Notes: generated by a model from the sequence alone, not told the origin. 62,933 nucleotides of DNA from URNF01 sp045638005 (GCA_045638005.1 JAZUAN010000061.1:1-62933), one strand, 5' to 3'. Shown: positions 49,004 to 58,537, counted from the stretch's first letter. Program-made: numbers and translations.

Positions 49004-49690
49004 ATGTTAGGTGTTCTTGCAAATGTTGCTGCCGTAATCGTCGGCAGTTTGATCGGTATATTATGCAAAAAAGGCATCCCTGAAAAGGTTTCCACTGTTA
49101 TCATGTCCGGTATGGGACTTTGTGTGGCATACATCGGCATTGACGGCGCGCTGGAGGGGAGCAACACCATCGTTTTGGTGATTGCGATTGCGCTTGGTGC
49201 GCTTATCGGCTCTTTGGTAGATATCGATGGCGCTTTGAAAAAACTTGGCGATTGGTTGACCGAAAAGTGCAAAACCTCCGGCGGCAAATTTTCGAATATC
49301 GGTGAGGGCTTTGTGGGAAGCACGTTGCTTTTCTGTGTCGGCGCGATGATGGTGGTCGGCTCTTTGGAAGCCGGTATCAGCGGGGATAATACCACTTTGT
49401 ATACCAAAGCATTGATTGATATGATCTCCTCCATAGTGCTGTCGGTGACCATGGGCATCGGTGTCATGTTTTCAGCGGTTGCTGTGTTTATACTGCAAGG
49501 CGGTATTGTGTTGCTCGCGGGGGTTTTGCAACCGCTGTTGAGCGATGTGGCGATTGCGGAAATGACCTGCGCGGGTTCGGTCATCATTATGGGACTTGGC
49601 TTTAATATGCTGGGGTTTACGAAGATCAAGGTGGCAAATCTGCTGCCCGCTATCGTGATTGCACCGATTTTAACGTTTTTGATAAAATGA
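49004..49690 (+). CDS. DUF554 family membrane protein
   Basis: 228 residues, about six to seven hydrophobic segments. LANVAAVIVGSLIGIL, the middle GNxG-like GEGFVGSTLLFCVGAMMVVG and the C-terminal GLGFNMLGFTKIKVANLLPA are family features. A possible transporter with no known substrate. The ribosome site before ATG 49004 is weak (AGGTAG). Terminator follows at once. Confidence 0.9.
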   Translation: MLGVLANVAAVIVGSLIGILCKKGIPEKVSTVIMSGMGLCVAYIGIDGALEGSNTIVLVIAIALGALIGSLVDIDGALKKLGDWLTEKCKTSGGKFSNIGEGFVGSTLLFCVGAMMVVGSLEAGISGDNTTLYTKALIDMISSIVLSVTMGIGVMFSAVAVFILQGGIVLLAGVLQPLLSDVAIAEMTCAGSVIIMGLGFNMLGFTKIKVANLLPAIVIAPILTFLIK

Positions 49691-49730
49691 AAAAAGCAAG
49701 CTTGTTCGTATCGGACAAGCTTGCTTTTTT
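49690..49730. terminator. Bidirectional terminator
   Basis: AAGCAAGCTTGTTC/GGACAAGCTTGCTT hairpin between converging genes. Confidence 0.9.
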
Positions 49731-49744
49731 ATAGCCTATTCGTT

Positions 49745-50254
49745 TTATTCCCAAACGATGGAATAGATGTACGCAGCGTCGGTCTTTGTTACAACATGAC
49801 AGCCGTTGACAGTGGAAAAAAGACTGTTTTCATCAGCAACAGAAATATTTTGCAGCCCAATGGCAAGTCCTTTTCCGGTGAGTTTAGCATACGCCTCTTT
49901 GCGGGTCCATACCTCTGTGAAGCGGGCGGGATCATCACCGATATAGACGATTTCTGCGGGCGTGCATACCTTTTTTAGCACTTTTTCCCGCAGCGGCAGG
50001 ATTTCCTGGATGTCCGCACCTATGGGTGCCTCATGCACGGCGCACAGTATGTGGTCCCCGGAATGACTGACGCTGAAATGCACGTCATATCCGTTTACGT
50101 ATGGCTTACCCTTTTTGGTGCGCAGTAAAGTGATGCTCTCGGGTGTTATACCGAGTGCCGCAGAGAGCATCTTTTTAGAGAGTGCTTCTCCGGCGGCATG
50201 CTGTGCGGCGTATGAGGTGTCGGCAATATGCAGTTTTTCAATACGATATTGCAC
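49745..50254 (-). CDS. 4'-phosphopantetheinyl transferase superfamily protein
   Basis: 169 residues. KGKPYVNGYDVHFSVSHSGD, IGADIQEI (Mg-binding Asp) and WTRKEAYAKLTGKGL are the three Sfp motifs. It transfers phosphopantetheine from CoA to a carrier protein. At 169 residues it is shorter than Sfp (about 220) because the N-terminal half is reduced. No polyketide or peptide synthetase is in the window; it may be general or serve fatty-acid ACP. Confidence 0.9.
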   Translation of the reverse strand: MQYRIEKLHIADTSYAAQHAAGEALSKKMLSAALGITPESITLLRTKKGKPYVNGYDVHFSVSHSGDHILCAVHEAPIGADIQEILPLREKVLKKVCTPAEIVYIGDDPARFTEVWTRKEAYAKLTGKGLAIGLQNISVADENSLFSTVNGCHVVTKTDAAYIYSIVWE

Positions 50255-50282
50255 ACAAGCACTCCCTTTCCTTTTGTAAAAA

Positions 50283-50331
50283 AATCATACCACACTCTTT
50301 CACGCTTTGCAAGAAAGAGTGTGGTATGATT
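50283..50331 (-). terminator. Terminator of the manganese catalase-like gene
   Basis: A perfect 19-bp inverted repeat (AATCATACCACACTCTTTC and its complement) around an 11-base loop, followed leftward by seven T. Confidence 0.88.
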
Positions 50332-50341
50332 GGGAGCACTT

Positions 50342-51010
50342 TTATTGGAATTTCGGCGGATCCGTCTTGATTTCGGTGAAGCGGCTGTCTGCGGGAGAAG
50401 GTTCTGATAAACTGAAATACATTTTTGCTGCTTTAGTGGTGCCGAAATCCCGGTTGGAGCCTGAATTTTGCACCTTGTTGAATGCTTCTCGGAACATGGC
50501 GTTGTGTGCCTCCTCGCGATTGAGCAAAAAGTCAATGGTTTCCCGTACCTTTTTATCATCAATCTGGCGATAGAGGTACTCATACACCACCTTTGCACGC
50601 TGTTCCGACGCGATGTTAGACAGGAGATCCGCACATAGATCACCGGTGACTGAGACATAATCACCGGTCCAGGAATACCCGGAAGCATTGATCAGTCCCG
50701 GATTGAGCCCTGTCAGCACGTGGGTTTGGATCTCACCGGCGGGCACCGCGGCGGCATCTACGTCATGACCGTTCAGAAGATTGATGGTTTGCGCCACCAT
50801 TTCCATGTGTCCGAGTTCCTCAGCGGCAATGTCTAAAAACAAATCTTTGATCTCTTGATCTTTAATGCGAAAACTCTGAGACATATACTGCATGGCGGCT
50901 TTCAATTCGCCGTTGGCGCCGCCAAGCTGTTCTTGCAGCAATGCTGCGTACTGTTTGTTGGGTCGTTCGATCCCAACCGGGTGAAACAACTGTTTTTCAT
51001 GCTTGAACAT
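50342..51010 (-). CDS. Manganese catalase family protein (CotJC-like)
   Basis: 222 residues. Ferritin-like four-helix bundle with dimetal ligands NGELKAAMQY, EELGHMEMV, SEQRAKVVYEYL and NREEAHNAMF. Family members are catalases or spore-coat CotJC proteins; cotJA/cotJB are not adjacent. Its ribosome site GGGAGGT, 7 bases before the ATG, is fully base-paired in an upstream hairpin. The upstream gene in the same direction is an ABC exporter. Confidence 0.9.
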   Translation of the reverse strand: MFKHEKQLFHPVGIERPNKQYAALLQEQLGGANGELKAAMQYMSQSFRIKDQEIKDLFLDIAAEELGHMEMVAQTINLLNGHDVDAAAVPAGEIQTHVLTGLNPGLINASGYSWTGDYVSVTGDLCADLLSNIASEQRAKVVYEYLYRQIDDKKVRETIDFLLNREEAHNAMFREAFNKVQNSGSNRDFGTTKAAKMYFSLSEPSPADSRFTEIKTDPPKFQ

Positions 51011-51013
51011 AAA

Positions 51014-51054
51014 ATCGACCTCCCTTACGCAAATAGTGTGCGCGGGAGGTCGAT
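51014..51054 (-). promoter_or_regulatory. Hairpin sequestering the ribosome site of the catalase-like gene
   Basis: In the transcript ATCGACCTCCC (51044-51054) pairs perfectly with GGGAGGTCGAT (51014-51024) over a 19-base loop. The second arm contains the Shine-Dalgarno sequence, and TTTT then ATG follow. The structure could block translation, stop transcription, or both. Confidence 0.7.
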
Positions 51055-51076
51055 AATTATACAGGAAAATATGCGT

Positions 51077-53005
51077 TTATTGCGGACGCGAATTGCGCGG
51101 TGGGGGATGCGGTGCATCCTCCATTTCTTTTGCAGATTGGATATATCTTTCTGCTTGGGTAGAGAACAACTCATAGTATTGACCCTTCGCCTGCATCAGC
51201 TGCAGATGGGTACCTTCCTCTACCACCTTGCCGTGCTGTAAAACAACAATTTTGGAGGCGGTGGTGGCGCTGGACAGGCGGTGGGAAACGAAAATGGTAG
51301 TTTTCCCTTCGCGTAGGGTGTCAAATTGACGGAAGATTTCTTGCTCCGCGATCGCATCCAACGATGCCGTCGGCTCATCCAAAATGAGTACATCCGCGTC
51401 GCGGTAAAAGGCGCGGGATACCGCGAGCTTTTGCCATTGACCGATAGAAAGTTCAATGCCGGTTTCCTCAAACCACCGCATGAGCGGGGTGTCATACGAC
51501 AACGGTAAGCGGGTGATGAAATCGTGCGCGTTACCGGCTTTCGCTGCCGCTTCTACGGCGGCAGCATCCACCTGCCGTTCTACCTGACCGAACTGAATGT
51601 TTTCCGAGGCGGAGGCGGCATATTTGCCGAAGTCCTGGAAAATGATACCGAAAATACGGTACAGTTCCTCCGGATCGTAGCTGCGGATATCCTTGCCGTC
51701 CATGTAAATGGTGCCGGAGGTGGGATCGTATAAACGAAGCAAAAGTTTCAAAAGGGTGGTTTTGCCTGCACCGTTCAATCCCACCAAAACCATGGTTTCG
51801 CCGGCATTGATTTCCAGATTGATATGGTCCAACACCATACGCTCGGTGCCGGGGTAGGCAAAGCACACGTTTTCGAAGCGGAATGTGTGCCCAATGTGGC
51901 GGACAATGGGTGCGGGTGCGGGCAGCAGAGGGAGGATGGTACGCGGCTCTTTGAGGAAAATAATGAGGTTTTCAATGAACAGCGTACCCTCGTAGATGGT
52001 GGCGGTGGTGCTGATGAGGGCGGTGACGCCGGCGGCGATAGAGGTCAGCGCACCTGTATACAGCGAATAGTCGCCTACCTGCATTTTGCCTTGCGTTACC
52101 TGATAGGCGATGTACAAAAACATCGCGCAGTTGACGGCGGTGGACAGGATATTGAGTCCTACGTTCCAAGCGCCTTCGCCCATGATGAGTTTTTTAAGAC
52201 CGGCGAAATATTTGTGGAATACCTTTCTGTATTTTCCTATCAGGCTATCCGATAGATTATACAGACGTATTTCTTTTGCCATGTCCTTGTTGACCAGCAG
52301 ATCGGAATAATACCACATCTGGCGACGTTCCTTGGAGTGGAAACGCATGTATTTCACATTCTTGCCGCGGTAGATAAAGTTGACAATCGCGGAGGGGATG
52401 GAGATGAGCACGATCACCACGGGCGCGAGCGGTGTGACAGCCCACAGGATGACGATAAAGCTCACCATGCTGATAATACTGCTGATAATGCCGAAGGTAG
52501 AGCTCAAAATCTGCAACGGTCGCATACCGGCTTCACGATTGGCATTTTCCAGTCGCTCGTAGAAATCCGGCAGGTCGAAGTTACGCAGATCAAGTTCTTT
52601 TGCCTTGTGCATGATCTTTTCTTTAATGTGGTTGCTGACGATCTCGCCTGAAACGCGGGTGACAATAGTATTGAATTCGGTCACCAACCGACTGCCAAAG
52701 AGATATGCAAACTGTATGAGCAGCAGGTTTAAAATATCGCTAAACGGAACGTCTCCCGTAAACGCGCCCGCGAGCGCGTTGAGAATGGCAGCGGTAATGT
52801 AAGCGCCTACTACCGGCAGCACACCGTTTAAAAGCGCAATAAACATCATCAAAAAGAGGATGACGGGTTTGGCTTCCCACACAATACCGATGATATAAAA
52901 CAGACGGTGAAAAAAGCCAAAAAAGAGGCGCTTTAAATAGCCGGGCACTTCGCGTATATTTTTCGGTTTTGGCTCTTTATATTTGTCGTTTACCGGAGGC
53001 GGCAT
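51077..53005 (-). CDS. ABC exporter, fused permease and ATPase
   Basis: 642 residues. Six membrane segments in about 40-330 (ABC type I exporter), then an ATPase with GLNGAGKTTLLKLLLRL, Q-loop IFQDFGKYAAS, signature LSIGQWQKLAVSRAF and Walker B VLILDEPTAS. The QWQK signature marks the subgroup related to peptide or multidrug exporters. No partner half-transporter is nearby, so it should be a homodimer. Substrate unknown. Confidence 0.93.
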   Translation of the reverse strand: MPPPVNDKYKEPKPKNIREVPGYLKRLFFGFFHRLFYIIGIVWEAKPVILFLMMFIALLNGVLPVVGAYITAAILNALAGAFTGDVPFSDILNLLLIQFAYLFGSRLVTEFNTIVTRVSGEIVSNHIKEKIMHKAKELDLRNFDLPDFYERLENANREAGMRPLQILSSTFGIISSIISMVSFIVILWAVTPLAPVVIVLISIPSAIVNFIYRGKNVKYMRFHSKERRQMWYYSDLLVNKDMAKEIRLYNLSDSLIGKYRKVFHKYFAGLKKLIMGEGAWNVGLNILSTAVNCAMFLYIAYQVTQGKMQVGDYSLYTGALTSIAAGVTALISTTATIYEGTLFIENLIIFLKEPRTILPLLPAPAPIVRHIGHTFRFENVCFAYPGTERMVLDHINLEINAGETMVLVGLNGAGKTTLLKLLLRLYDPTSGTIYMDGKDIRSYDPEELYRIFGIIFQDFGKYAASASENIQFGQVERQVDAAAVEAAAKAGNAHDFITRLPLSYDTPLMRWFEETGIELSIGQWQKLAVSRAFYRDADVLILDEPTASLDAIAEQEIFRQFDTLREGKTTIFVSHRLSSATTASKIVVLQHGKVVEEGTHLQLMQAKGQYYELFSTQAERYIQSAKEMEDAPHPPPRNSRPQ

Positions 53006-53149
53006 GTGAACACATCCTTTTCTGGCGATTTTTACCCTTTTATTCTAACACATAATATGGAATTTGTCATTTTTTTCTTATAAATAATTGAAAAAAACAT
53101 AAAAACAATATATTATTAAAGGGATGGACAGAATAAGGAGGGTGTTTCC

Positions 53150-53590
53150 TTGAAATTAAAAATGAAAAAAGTCAGAGAAAATGCGATATTACCTATTCGC
53201 GCTACCGATGGCAGCGCGGGTATGGATTTACATGCGTGGTTGGAAGAGCCGCTTACCGTAGCGCCCGGCGAGCGGGTGCGCATCCCCACCGGCATTGCGA
53301 TCGGTCTGCCGTCGCGTGATACGGTGGCGCTGGTATTTGCGCGCAGCGGCCTTGCAATCAAGCACGGCTTGACCTTATCCAATTGTGTGGGTGTGATCGA
53401 CAGCGATTACACCGGCGAAATACAGGTGGGTATGATCAATCAAGGGGCGGAAGCCTATACGGTGCAGCCGTTTGAACGCATAGCGCAGCTGGTTATCATG
53501 CCTGTGCTGTTACCGGAAATAGAGGAAACCGATACCTTGGAGGAAACCACGCGCGGCGCCGGCGGCTTTGGTTCTACCGGCAGAACGTGA
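53150..53590 (+). CDS. dut: dUTP diphosphatase
   Basis: 146 residues. All five trimeric dUTPase motifs are visible: ATDGSAGMDLHA, FARSGLAIKHGL, GVIDSDYTGEI, FERIAQLVIMP and RGAGGFGSTG. It hydrolyses dUTP to dUMP, keeping uracil out of DNA and supplying thymidylate synthesis. TTG start chosen since AAGGAGG lies eight bases upstream; the internal ATG four codons later is too far away. Confidence 0.95.
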   Translation: MKLKMKKVRENAILPIRATDGSAGMDLHAWLEEPLTVAPGERVRIPTGIAIGLPSRDTVALVFARSGLAIKHGLTLSNCVGVIDSDYTGEIQVGMINQGAEAYTVQPFERIAQLVIMPVLLPEIEETDTLEETTRGAGGFGSTGRT

Positions 53591-53659
53591 TCCGTTTTGC
53601 TGTTTTGAGCGGCTTTTGATGTGAAATTGCAAAAAAATCAGAAATATTTCACTTTTCTG

Positions 53660-53688
53660 TTGAGAAATTTTCATATATGGTATATACT
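53660..53688 (+). promoter_or_regulatory. Promoter of mreBCD
   Basis: TTGAGA (53660-53665), 17 bases, TATACT (53683-53688). Confidence 0.7.
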
Positions 53689-53776
53689 ATTATATTGCAA
53701 ATATATTGCAAATTGCCAAAACTTTCCTCTGGAGTAAGCAGGGGTAACTATACGTGTTTGAAAGGAAGGAAAAAGT

Positions 53777-54790
53777 ATGTGGTTTAACAGAGGCGATATC
53801 GGTATTGATTTGGGTACCGCAAATACGCTTGTATACATGAGAGGTAAAGGCATCGTTATGCGTGAGCCTTCGGTTGTTGCGGTGGATCTGAAAAGAGATG
53901 AGGTCATGGCTGTCGGTCGTGAGGCGAAAGAAATGATCGGTCGTACGCCCGGTTCTATCTCCGCGATCCGTCCTTTGAAGGACGGTGTCATTGCCGATTT
54001 CGACGTGACTGCCGCGATGCTGCGTCACTTTATCAAATCTGCGCTGAAATCTACTTGGGCGCGTCGTCCCCGCATCATTGTGTGTATCCCCTCCGGCGTC
54101 ACCGAGGTGGAACGCCGCGCGGTGGAGGACGCTGCACGTCAGGCGGGTGCTAAGGACGTTGAGCTGATTGCCGAGCCGATGGCTGCCGCGATCGGTGCAG
54201 GCTTGCAGGTGGAAGAAGCCGCGGGCTGCATGGTGGTAGATATCGGCGGCGGTACTTCTGAGATTGCCGTTATTTCGCTGGGTGATATCGTCACCTTCTG
54301 CTCGGTGCGTACTGCGGGCGATGATTTTGATGAAGCCATCGTATCGTATATCAAAAAGAAATACAACCTGCTCATCGGTGAGCGTACCGCAGAGGATATC
54401 AAGATCGCCATCGGTTCTGCTTTCCCGTATGACGACGAGGGCGAAATGGAAGTAAAAGGCCGCAATTTGGTGGATGGTCTGCCCAAGAATATCACCATCA
54501 CTGCGGAAGAGGTGCGCGAAGCGTTGGCGGATCCGGTATCCATCATCGTAGATGCCATTCGTTCTACCTTGGAGAGAACCCCTCCGGAGTTGTCTGCGGA
54601 CATTATCACCAACGGTATTATGCTGACCGGCGGCGGCGCTTTGCTGCGCGGCTTGGACCAGCTTGTTTCCCGTGAGACCGGCATGCCGGTACATGTTGCG
54701 GAGGATGCACTTGATTGCGTTGTTACCGGCACCGGTAAATGCTTAGATATTGGCATGACCAGCAATTTCCGCTCCAACCGCAGATCGTAA
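53777..54790 (+). CDS. mreB: Rod shape-determining protein MreB
   Basis: 337 residues, actin fold. GIDLGTANTLVYMRGKGIV, VVDIGGGTSEIAVISLG and MLTGGGALLRGLDQLVSRE are the nucleotide-binding motifs. MreB filaments organise lateral wall synthesis. First gene of mreB-mreC-mreD-PBP2, separated from mreC by 142 bp containing hairpins. Confidence 0.97.
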   Translation: MWFNRGDIGIDLGTANTLVYMRGKGIVMREPSVVAVDLKRDEVMAVGREAKEMIGRTPGSISAIRPLKDGVIADFDVTAAMLRHFIKSALKSTWARRPRIIVCIPSGVTEVERRAVEDAARQAGAKDVELIAEPMAAAIGAGLQVEEAAGCMVVDIGGGTSEIAVISLGDIVTFCSVRTAGDDFDEAIVSYIKKKYNLLIGERTAEDIKIAIGSAFPYDDEGEMEVKGRNLVDGLPKNITITAEEVREALADPVSIIVDAIRSTLERTPPELSADIITNGIMLTGGGALLRGLDQLVSRETGMPVHVAEDALDCVVTGTGKCLDIGMTSNFRSNRRS

Positions 54791-54932
54791 TTCGGTTTAA
54801 AAGCTTTGGCTAAAGCGGGGGACAGTTGTCACCCGCTTTTCGGTTATAGCCGAAAAGAATTGAGCCCCTAATCGCCCACACGGCGACTTTTCGGCGAAAA
54901 CATTGTCTCGGCTATAGAAAGGAGGCTCGCCG
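54791..54932 (+). promoter_or_regulatory. mreB-mreC intercistronic region with alternative hairpins
   Basis: AAAGCGGG/CCCGCTTT then TTCGG (54812-54840) looks like a weak terminator. It is followed by CTTTTCGG-ttatag-CCGAAAAG, and later CTCGGCTATAG can pair with part of that stem instead. The region may attenuate mreC-mreD-PBP2 relative to mreB. Confidence 0.5.
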
Positions 54933-55766
54933 GTGAAACACTTTTTTAAAACGATCGGCTTTAAAATACTTGGCGGTGTCGCACTCGTTTTGGTGGGACT
55001 GATGATATATGCCGCGTCTACCGGCGGTGTTTCCACCTTCATTGCTTCGGCGGCGGGTGTGCTTGTCACACCGCTGCAAACCGCGGTGACCACGGTGTCT
55101 GATTTTGTGACCGATCTGTTTACCGGTAGCGGTGATTTACAAGCGCAGGTGGATGCGTTGACCGCAGAAAACCGTGAACTGCGGCAAAAGGTTGCGGATT
55201 ATGATGAAATGAAGCTGCAAAACGATTGGTACAGCCAGATTTTGAGTTTGCATGAGGATAATCCCGATTATACCTTTGCGGATGGCAAGGTGATCACAAT
55301 GGACCCCTCCGATCCGTTTCGCAATTTCTCCATCAATGCCGGATCTGCTGTCGGCGTTTCTGTCGGTGATCCGGTGGTGACAGCGGACGGCTTGGTGGGT
55401 ATCGTGGAAGAGGTAGGTCTTACGTACAGCAAAGTGCGCACCGTGCTACACCCTGATTTGAAAGCGAGTGCTTCTATCAGCCGTACCGATGAAAGCGGCT
55501 ACACAGGCGGCTCTTTGTCCTTAGCAGAGGAAGGACTTTTGCGTATCAACTATTTAGAACGTTCGTCGTCGGTGGTAAGCGGTGACTACGTGGTTACCTC
55601 GGGTCTTGGCGGTGTATTCCCCGCGGGTCTGCTGATTGGACGTGTGACTGCTGTTACGCCCGATAGCGATGGCATGACTTTATACGGACTTGTAGAGCCG
55701 TTTGTGGATATTCAAAATCTAAAAAGGGTGATGGTTATCACCTCGTTTGACGGACAAGGCGAATAA
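54933..55766 (+). CDS. mreC: Rod shape-determining protein MreC
   Basis: 277 residues. One membrane segment (about 10-30), a coiled coil (about 60-90) with QAQVDALTAENRELRQKV, and the beta-rich MreC domain with VVTSGLGGVFPAGLLIGRV. It links MreB to PBP2 and elongation enzymes. GTG start after AAAGGAGG. Confidence 0.95.
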   Translation: MKHFFKTIGFKILGGVALVLVGLMIYAASTGGVSTFIASAAGVLVTPLQTAVTTVSDFVTDLFTGSGDLQAQVDALTAENRELRQKVADYDEMKLQNDWYSQILSLHEDNPDYTFADGKVITMDPSDPFRNFSINAGSAVGVSVGDPVVTADGLVGIVEEVGLTYSKVRTVLHPDLKASASISRTDESGYTGGSLSLAEEGLLRINYLERSSSVVSGDYVVTSGLGGVFPAGLLIGRVTAVTPDSDGMTLYGLVEPFVDIQNLKRVMVITSFDGQGE

Positions 55767-55800
55767 AATTTACAACTATCAAGAAAGGAATGCAGCAGCG

Positions 55801-56343
55801 ATGCCGAAACTTGGCAAGGGTAGAATTACCGCCAAAATGGATAAAATGTATATGCGTTGGTTTGCGTATGCGCTGATTTTGCTGCTCGTATCCTTGCTGC
55901 AAGCGGCGCCGCGGCTGTTTCCTGCCATCGGTGGCGCTCACCCCTTGCCGCTTATTCCGACGGTGGTGTGCATCGCGATGTTCGAAGGACCGCTGACCGG
56001 CGCTGCCATCGGAGTCGGCAGTGGACTTTTGTGGGCGTTGTACGCTGATAGATTATTCGGTTTTGATGCGTTTCTTTTAATGGTGGTCGGTTGCATCTGT
56101 GGTCTGTTGGTGCAGGTGCTTATCCGTAACAATTGGTTGTCTGCGCTGTTGCTCAACGCCGCTACGTTGCTTATATATGCATTGATGGATTGGCTGGTAC
56201 GGTTCGTGCTGTTTGCGCAGGACGGTGCGGGTTATGCACTGTGGTATATTCTACTGCCTAACGCGCTATATACCTTTGTGCTGTCACCGGTGATATATGC
56301 GCTCGCATATCGCGTTGCACGAAGCTTGCGCGAAATGGAGTGA
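55801..56343 (+). CDS. mreD: Rod shape-determining protein MreD
   Basis: 180 residues, five membrane segments. HPLPLIPTVVCIAMFEGPLTG is typical of the family. MreD is the membrane partner of MreC. I use ATG 55801 behind AAAGGA; an upstream alternative start lies near the mreC stop. The PBP2 gene starts 41 bp downstream. Confidence 0.88.
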   Translation: MPKLGKGRITAKMDKMYMRWFAYALILLLVSLLQAAPRLFPAIGGAHPLPLIPTVVCIAMFEGPLTGAAIGVGSGLLWALYADRLFGFDAFLLMVVGCICGLLVQVLIRNNWLSALLLNAATLLIYALMDWLVRFVLFAQDGAGYALWYILLPNALYTFVLSPVIYALAYRVARSLREME

Positions 56344-56384
56344 TAGCAACAGGTTCTGATTATTACCGAAAGGACGGTGAACAC

Positions 56385-58430
56385 ATGGAACACAGAAATA
56401 CTCATTTGGGCGGCAGACGTATGCTGACACTGGCGATTGTGATCGTTGCTGTGTTTGCTGTGTTTGCCGTTACGCTTTTTCGCATACAGATCGTAGAGGG
56501 TGATTATTATGCTGAACAGGCAAACAGCAATATCACCACCCGTATTAGCGTTTCCGCTTCCCGCGGAGAGATTTTGGATAAAAATCTGCTCCCCATTGCG
56601 GTGAATCGCACCACCTATGCGATTATGTTTGATTACAACTATTTTCCGGTAGGCAATTCCGAGGAAATGCAAAAGATGCAGAACGATTGCTTGCTGCGTT
56701 TGACCAAACTGCTCACCGAAACGGGTGAGGAATGGAACGATTCTCTTCCTATTTCCAAGACAAAACCGTATACGTTTGATGAAAATCGCGGTACCGGTGT
56801 GGAAGCCTTGAAGGATACGCTGCGTATGGCGTCGTATGCAACGGCTGATAACTGCATGGAGGAAATGATCAAGCTGTATCAGTTGGAACAATACACCCAA
56901 GCCGAACAGCGTATTCTTGCCGGTATCCGTTTTGAGATGACCGTGAAGCAATTTGCGGTACGCAATCCGTATGTGTTTGCGGGCGACATCTCCCGCTCCA
57001 CCATGTACCGTATTTTGGAGAATAACGAGCTGTATCCCGGTGTGGATATTGAAACGGTGCCGGTGCGCGAATATGTCAGTGGTGAAACGGCGGCGCATCT
57101 TATCGGCACGGTAGGTCCTATTTATGCCGAGGAATATGCGGAGCTCAAAGCAAAAGGCTATGCCATGAACGATGAGGTCGGCAAAAGCGGTATCGAGGAC
57201 GCGTTCGAAGATGAGTTGCGCGGTGCTGCGGGCATCCGCACGCTGATTAAAGATAAAGATGGTACCGTGTTGGACGAGCAAGAAACTGAGGCGCCCGTTC
57301 CGGGTAATTCCGTGGTGCTGACCATTGATACCGCGCTGCAAAAGGTGGCGCAAACGGCATTGGCAAATAAAGCGGCAGAATTGCGCAAGCAGTCCACCTC
57401 TACCGAAAACGGACATGACGTCAAAAGTGGTGCTGCGGTGGTGCTGGATGTCAAAACCGGTGGTTTGCTGACCTGTGCTTCTTGGCCCAGTTATGATTTA
57501 TCCACCTATTCCGAAAAATACAATGAACTTCTGAACGATCCCGATAACCCGCTTTTTAACCGTGCATTAAACGGTGCGTTTGCCTGTGGCTCTACCATGA
57601 AACCGGGCATTGCGCTGGCGGCATTGACCGAAGGCTCGCTCAATCCGTCTACCTTGCTGTTTTGCGGCGGCAAATACACGTTTTACAGCGACTATCAACC
57701 CAAGTGTATGGGTGTGCACCGCAATATAAACGTTATTACGGCACTGGCGAAATCCTGCAACCTGTTCTTTTACGATCTCGGCAGACAAATGGGCTCGGAT
57801 CTTATGCTCAAATATTGTCGGCAGTACGGCTTCGGCTCGCAGACAGGTGTGGAGATCGGCGAATCCTCCGGTATGCTGGTAACTCCTGAATCCAAGAAAA
57901 AGCAGGGCGGTGTGTGGACGGCGGGAGACAACCTGCAATTGGCGATCGGTCAAAACGGTCTGTATACCCCCATTCAGCTTGCTGCGTATGCGATGATGAT
58001 CGCCAATGACGGTGTGCGATATAAGACCCATCTCGTGCACAGTATTCGCAGCTATGACGGCACCTCCGAAGAGGTGGTACAACCGAAAGTAGCCGCAACC
58101 GCTAACTGGTCGCAAGAAGCGATCGATACGGTACGTAAAGGCATGATCGAAGTTGTAAAATCGGGTACGGCCTATACCTCTTTTGGTACGGCTACCTATT
58201 CTGTTGCTGCCAAAACCGGTACTGCACAGACCGGTATTGAGGGGCAGAGTGACCACGGTGTATTTATCGCATACGCGCCGGTGGAAGATCCGGAAATTGC
58301 GATTGCGGTGGTAATGGAGCGTGGCACATCCGCTGCGTCTGCACAAGTGGCGCGTACTATTGTTGACGCGTATTTCAATTCCAAAACCGTCGGTGACGCG
58401 CCCCTCAAAGACGGTATACTTTTGCCGTAA
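56385..58430 (+). CDS. Penicillin-binding protein 2 (elongation transpeptidase)
   Basis: 681 residues. An N-terminal membrane anchor (about 13-33), a PBP dimerisation domain, then the transpeptidase with S403-T-M-K406, SCN in AKSCNLFFYDLGRQMG and K610-T-G. It crosslinks peptidoglycan during lateral growth with MreBCD. rodA, its usual partner, is not adjacent. ATG chosen with GAAAGGA upstream. Confidence 0.95.
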   Translation: MEHRNTHLGGRRMLTLAIVIVAVFAVFAVTLFRIQIVEGDYYAEQANSNITTRISVSASRGEILDKNLLPIAVNRTTYAIMFDYNYFPVGNSEEMQKMQNDCLLRLTKLLTETGEEWNDSLPISKTKPYTFDENRGTGVEALKDTLRMASYATADNCMEEMIKLYQLEQYTQAEQRILAGIRFEMTVKQFAVRNPYVFAGDISRSTMYRILENNELYPGVDIETVPVREYVSGETAAHLIGTVGPIYAEEYAELKAKGYAMNDEVGKSGIEDAFEDELRGAAGIRTLIKDKDGTVLDEQETEAPVPGNSVVLTIDTALQKVAQTALANKAAELRKQSTSTENGHDVKSGAAVVLDVKTGGLLTCASWPSYDLSTYSEKYNELLNDPDNPLFNRALNGAFACGSTMKPGIALAALTEGSLNPSTLLFCGGKYTFYSDYQPKCMGVHRNINVITALAKSCNLFFYDLGRQMGSDLMLKYCRQYGFGSQTGVEIGESSGMLVTPESKKKQGGVWTAGDNLQLAIGQNGLYTPIQLAAYAMMIANDGVRYKTHLVHSIRSYDGTSEEVVQPKVAATANWSQEAIDTVRKGMIEVVKSGTAYTSFGTATYSVAAKTGTAQTGIEGQSDHGVFIAYAPVEDPEIAIAVVMERGTSAASAQVARTIVDAYFNSKTVGDAPLKDGILLP

Positions 58431-58438
58431 AAAGGATA

Positions 58439-58467
58439 TTTACATCCGCTTTTATTTGTGGTAAAAT
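58439..58467 (+). promoter_or_regulatory. Promoter of the MinD-like gene
   Basis: TTTACA (58439-58444), 17 bases, TAAAAT (58462-58467), 9 bases after the PBP2 stop. Confidence 0.75.
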
Positions 58468-58537
58468 ATTCGTGTATATATCGCATTTTAGACAAAGTGT
58501 GTAAAGTATGCTGCTTTGTCGGGGAGGAAGAACGGCT

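Noticed and set aside
50283..50331. Perfect 19-bp inverted repeat as a possible operator or mobile-element end
   Set aside because: It is followed by a T-run right after the stop of the catalase-like gene, so a terminator explains it.
51077..53005. Unusual signature motif LSIGQWQK in the ABC exporter
   Set aside because: A known variant of a subgroup of exporter ATPases, so not novel in itself.
56232..57416. A 394-codon leftward open frame across mreD and the PBP2 gene
   Set aside because: It is antisense to two conserved genes; the His/Arg-rich composition is typical of a shadow frame.
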